The translations under genes and the position numbers were made by a program. A stretch of DNA of 64,000 bases from Formosa sp. Hel1_31_208 (lineage in GTDB: Bacteria; Bacteroidota; Bacteroidia; Flavobacteriales; Flavobacteriaceae). Positions within the stretch are counted from its first letter, which is position 1. Every line of letters begins with the position of its first letter. Under the pieces are notes generated by a model. That model did no database searches and had not been told where the DNA came from. It saw only the letters and a list, made by a program, of their open reading frames with translations. This document shows positions 62,791 through 64,000 of this stretch, one piece after another. The stretch is from assembly GCF_900104785.1 (NCBI RefSeq), contig NZ_LT629733.1:32501-96500 (forward strand). The letters are read 5' to 3'.

Positions 62791-63747
62791 TTAAACTGCT
62801 TGTTTTTCTTTTCTTGTTCGTTTTTTTTCTGCATGTACCATGGCAGCATCACGCACCCACTCTCCATTTTCCCATGCACCAACACGTGCTTTCATTCGTT
62901 CTTTGTTCATTGGACCGTGCCCTTTGACTACTTGCCAGAATTCGTCCCAATCAATAGCTCCAAAATCATAACTCTGACGCTCTTCATTCCATTTTAGGTC
63001 TGGATCTGGAATCGTTAAGCCTAAAACATCTGCCTGAGGCACCGTTTGATCAATAAATTGTTGGCGCAATTCATCGTTAGTTTTACGTTTTAATTTCCAT
63101 TTCATGGACTGTTCGGTATGCACAGATTTGTCATCTGTTGGACCTAACATCATTAAACTTGGCCACCACCAGCGATTTAATGCGTCTTGAGCCATATCTT
63201 TTTGCTCAGGGGTTCCATTTGCAAGTTTTAACATGATTTCAAAACCTTGTCTCTGATGAAAGCTTTCTTCTTTACATACACGAATCATAGCTCTTGCATA
63301 AGGACCATAAGAGGTATTGCATAATGGCACTTGATTAATGATAGCGGCACCGTCAACCAACCATCCAACAGCACCCATATCTGCCCACGTAAGAGCAGGA
63401 TAGTTGAAGATACTTGAATATTTTGCTTTACCAGAATGAAGTTGTTGGTACAATTCATCTCGAGAGACTCCTAAAGTTTCACATGCGCTGTATAAGTACA
63501 GCCCATGACCGGCTTCATCTTGCACTTTTGCCAATAAGGCTACTTTACGTCGTAACGAAGGCGCTCTGGAAATCCAGTTCCCTTCAGGTAACATCCCAAC
63601 AATTTCAGAATGTGCATGCTGAGAAATTTGCCTAATATGTGTCTGTCGATACTTTTCGGGCATCCAATCTTTTGGTTCAATTTTCTCATCACGCGAAATG
63701 CGCTCATCGAATTGTCTTTCTAAACTTCTAATTTGTTCTTCACTCAT
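62791..63747 (-). CDS. paaA: phenylacetyl-CoA epoxidase catalytic subunit PaaA
   Basis: The 318-residue catalytic subunit has the di-iron ligand motifs [14 protein letters not shown] and [20 protein letters not shown], and [17 protein letters not shown] near the start. It inserts one oxygen atom into the ring of phenylacetyl-CoA. The 91-base spacer to the upstream PaaE holds the heptad repeat. It is the first complete gene of the operon in this window. Confidence 0.97.
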   Translation of the reverse strand: MSEEQIRSLERQFDERISRDEKIEPKDWMPEKYRQTHIRQISQHAHSEIVGMLPEGNWISRAPSLRRKVALLAKVQDEAGHGLYLYSACETLGVSRDELYQQLHSGKAKYSSIFNYPALTWADMGAVGWLVDGAAIINQVPLCNTSYGPYARAMIRVCKEESFHQRQGFEIMLKLANGTPEQKDMAQDALNRWWWPSLMMLGPTDDKSVHTEQSMKWKLKRKTNDELRQQFIDQTVPQADVLGLTIPDPDLKWNEERQSYDFGAIDWDEFWQVVKGHGPMNKERMKARVGAWENGEWVRDAAMVHAEKKRTRKEKQAV

Positions 63748-63750
63748 AGT

Positions 63751-63785
63751 TTTTAGCTTTTAGCTGTTGGCTTGAGGCCACAAGC
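63751..63785. repeat. run of 7-base units ending in GC
   Basis: Five successive 7-base units, TTTTAGC, TTTTAGC, TGTTGGC, TTGAGGC and CACAAGC, lie between paaE and paaA. The first two are identical and the rest degenerate, keeping the final GC. Confidence 0.45.
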
Positions 63786-63838
63786 GAGTTTCTTTTTCTT
63801 TTTCATTTATGTTGATTGATGTAAACTTCTCATATCAT

Positions 63839-64000
63839 TTATACATCAAAATCCACTACTACTTTTTCAGCTGTTGGAACAGCTTGACAACTTAATACGA
63901 GTTGCTGTGACACTTCTTTTTCGTCTAGTGCATAATTGATTTTCATTTCCACAGACCCCTCTATAACTTTACATTTACAAGTGCTACATACCCCTCCTTT
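63839..64000 (-). CDS. paaE: phenylacetyl-CoA epoxidase reductase PaaE, C-terminal end only
   Basis: The last 53 residues reach the window edge: KGGVCSTCKCKVIEGSVEM, then VSQQLVLSCQAVPTAEKVVV. The cysteine pattern CSTC and later LSCQA fits the C-terminal plant-type 2Fe-2S ferredoxin domain of PaaE, which passes electrons to PaaA. The flavin and NADPH domains lie outside the window. Confidence 0.88.
   Translation of the reverse strand, partial: KGGVCSTCKCKVIEGSVEMKINYALDEKEVSQQLVLSCQAVPTAEKVVVDFDV

Noticed and set aside
63751..63805. 17-codon minus-strand frame starting [17 protein letters not shown] between paaE and paaA
   Set aside because: Low-complexity start, overlaps the heptad repeat and is not coupled to a neighbour.
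1..64000. CRISPR arrays, tRNA or rRNA genes, insertion sequences, prophage
   Set aside because: No regularly spaced direct repeats, cloverleaf-like sequence, transposase or phage proteins were visible on reading both strands.

Overview
The window looks like chromosome from a marine-type member of the Flavobacteriaceae (Bacteroidota). The DNA is AT-rich. Genes lack Shine-Dalgarno sequences and have A-rich leaders, and several starts follow a TAnnTTTG promoter element typical of the phylum. The content is also typical: a SusC/SusD pair, two giant proteins with type IX secretion C-terminal domains, many lipoproteins, an E1 alpha-beta fusion and the flavobacterial form of the paa operon. I saw no rRNA, tRNA, CRISPR array, transposase, phage gene or plasmid gene; the window reads as core chromosome plus ordinary accessory loci.

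Layout. 1-1590 is the start of an outer-membrane porin-like gene cut by the left edge. 1740-7926 (minus) is a SusC-SusD operon with two extra lipoproteins. 8129-17931 holds mixed genes: RNase HII, a large lipoprotein, a probable pseudogene remnant with an orphan terminator, an NdpA-like nucleoid protein, LipB, a Pmp3-type membrane peptide, a membrane-anchored LuxR-type regulator, and two secreted proteins (DUF1573 and a thioredoxin-fold protein). 18182-24048 carries lysyl-tRNA synthetase, a secreted di-heme cytochrome and a large metzincin-like lipoprotein. 24126-29883 (minus) contains two overlapping alpha/beta hydrolases and then seven genes for membrane proteins, including a DUF2157/GDYXXLXY pair, a CPBP-family protein without its glutamates, and a 54-residue gene. 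30035-32516 holds a large helical cytosolic protein and two small Spy-like secreted proteins. 32566-35538 (minus) is hemL, a LysM-glucosaminidase and a PLP-dependent deaminase-like gene. 35743-44658 is a pair of paralogous type IX secreted proteins. 44655-49997 holds a small HExxH protein, a DUF5522-like peptide coupled to urocanase, a DUF4136 lipoprotein, a SulP transporter and a third Spy-like protein.

50064-64000 (minus) is a phenylacetate catabolic operon read right to left: paaE (partial), paaA, paaB, paaC, paaD, paaG, paaH, paaI, a 17-codon ORF, paaJ, paaZ, a paaF-like hydratase, a paaY-like hexapeptide protein, then E2 and fused E1 of a branched-chain-type 2-oxoacid dehydrogenase. PaaABCE with PaaD epoxidises phenylacetyl-CoA, PaaG isomerises the epoxide to the oxepin, PaaZ opens the ring, and PaaJ/F/H/J run beta-oxidation to acetyl-CoA and succinyl-CoA. 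No phenylacetate-CoA ligase lies inside the window. The E1/E2 genes could feed the same pathway from 2-oxoacids, which is the most testable idea here. The gaps between the first five complete genes carry palindromic or heptad-like repeats, whereas most of the rest is packed with 0-6 base gaps.

Most of the window is conventional. The points worth a second look are the 2-oxoacid dehydrogenase and PaaZ extension in the paa operon, the uncharacterised membrane-protein cluster, the paralogous type IX secreted pair, the membrane LuxR regulator beside two periplasmic proteins, and the small translationally coupled ORFs.
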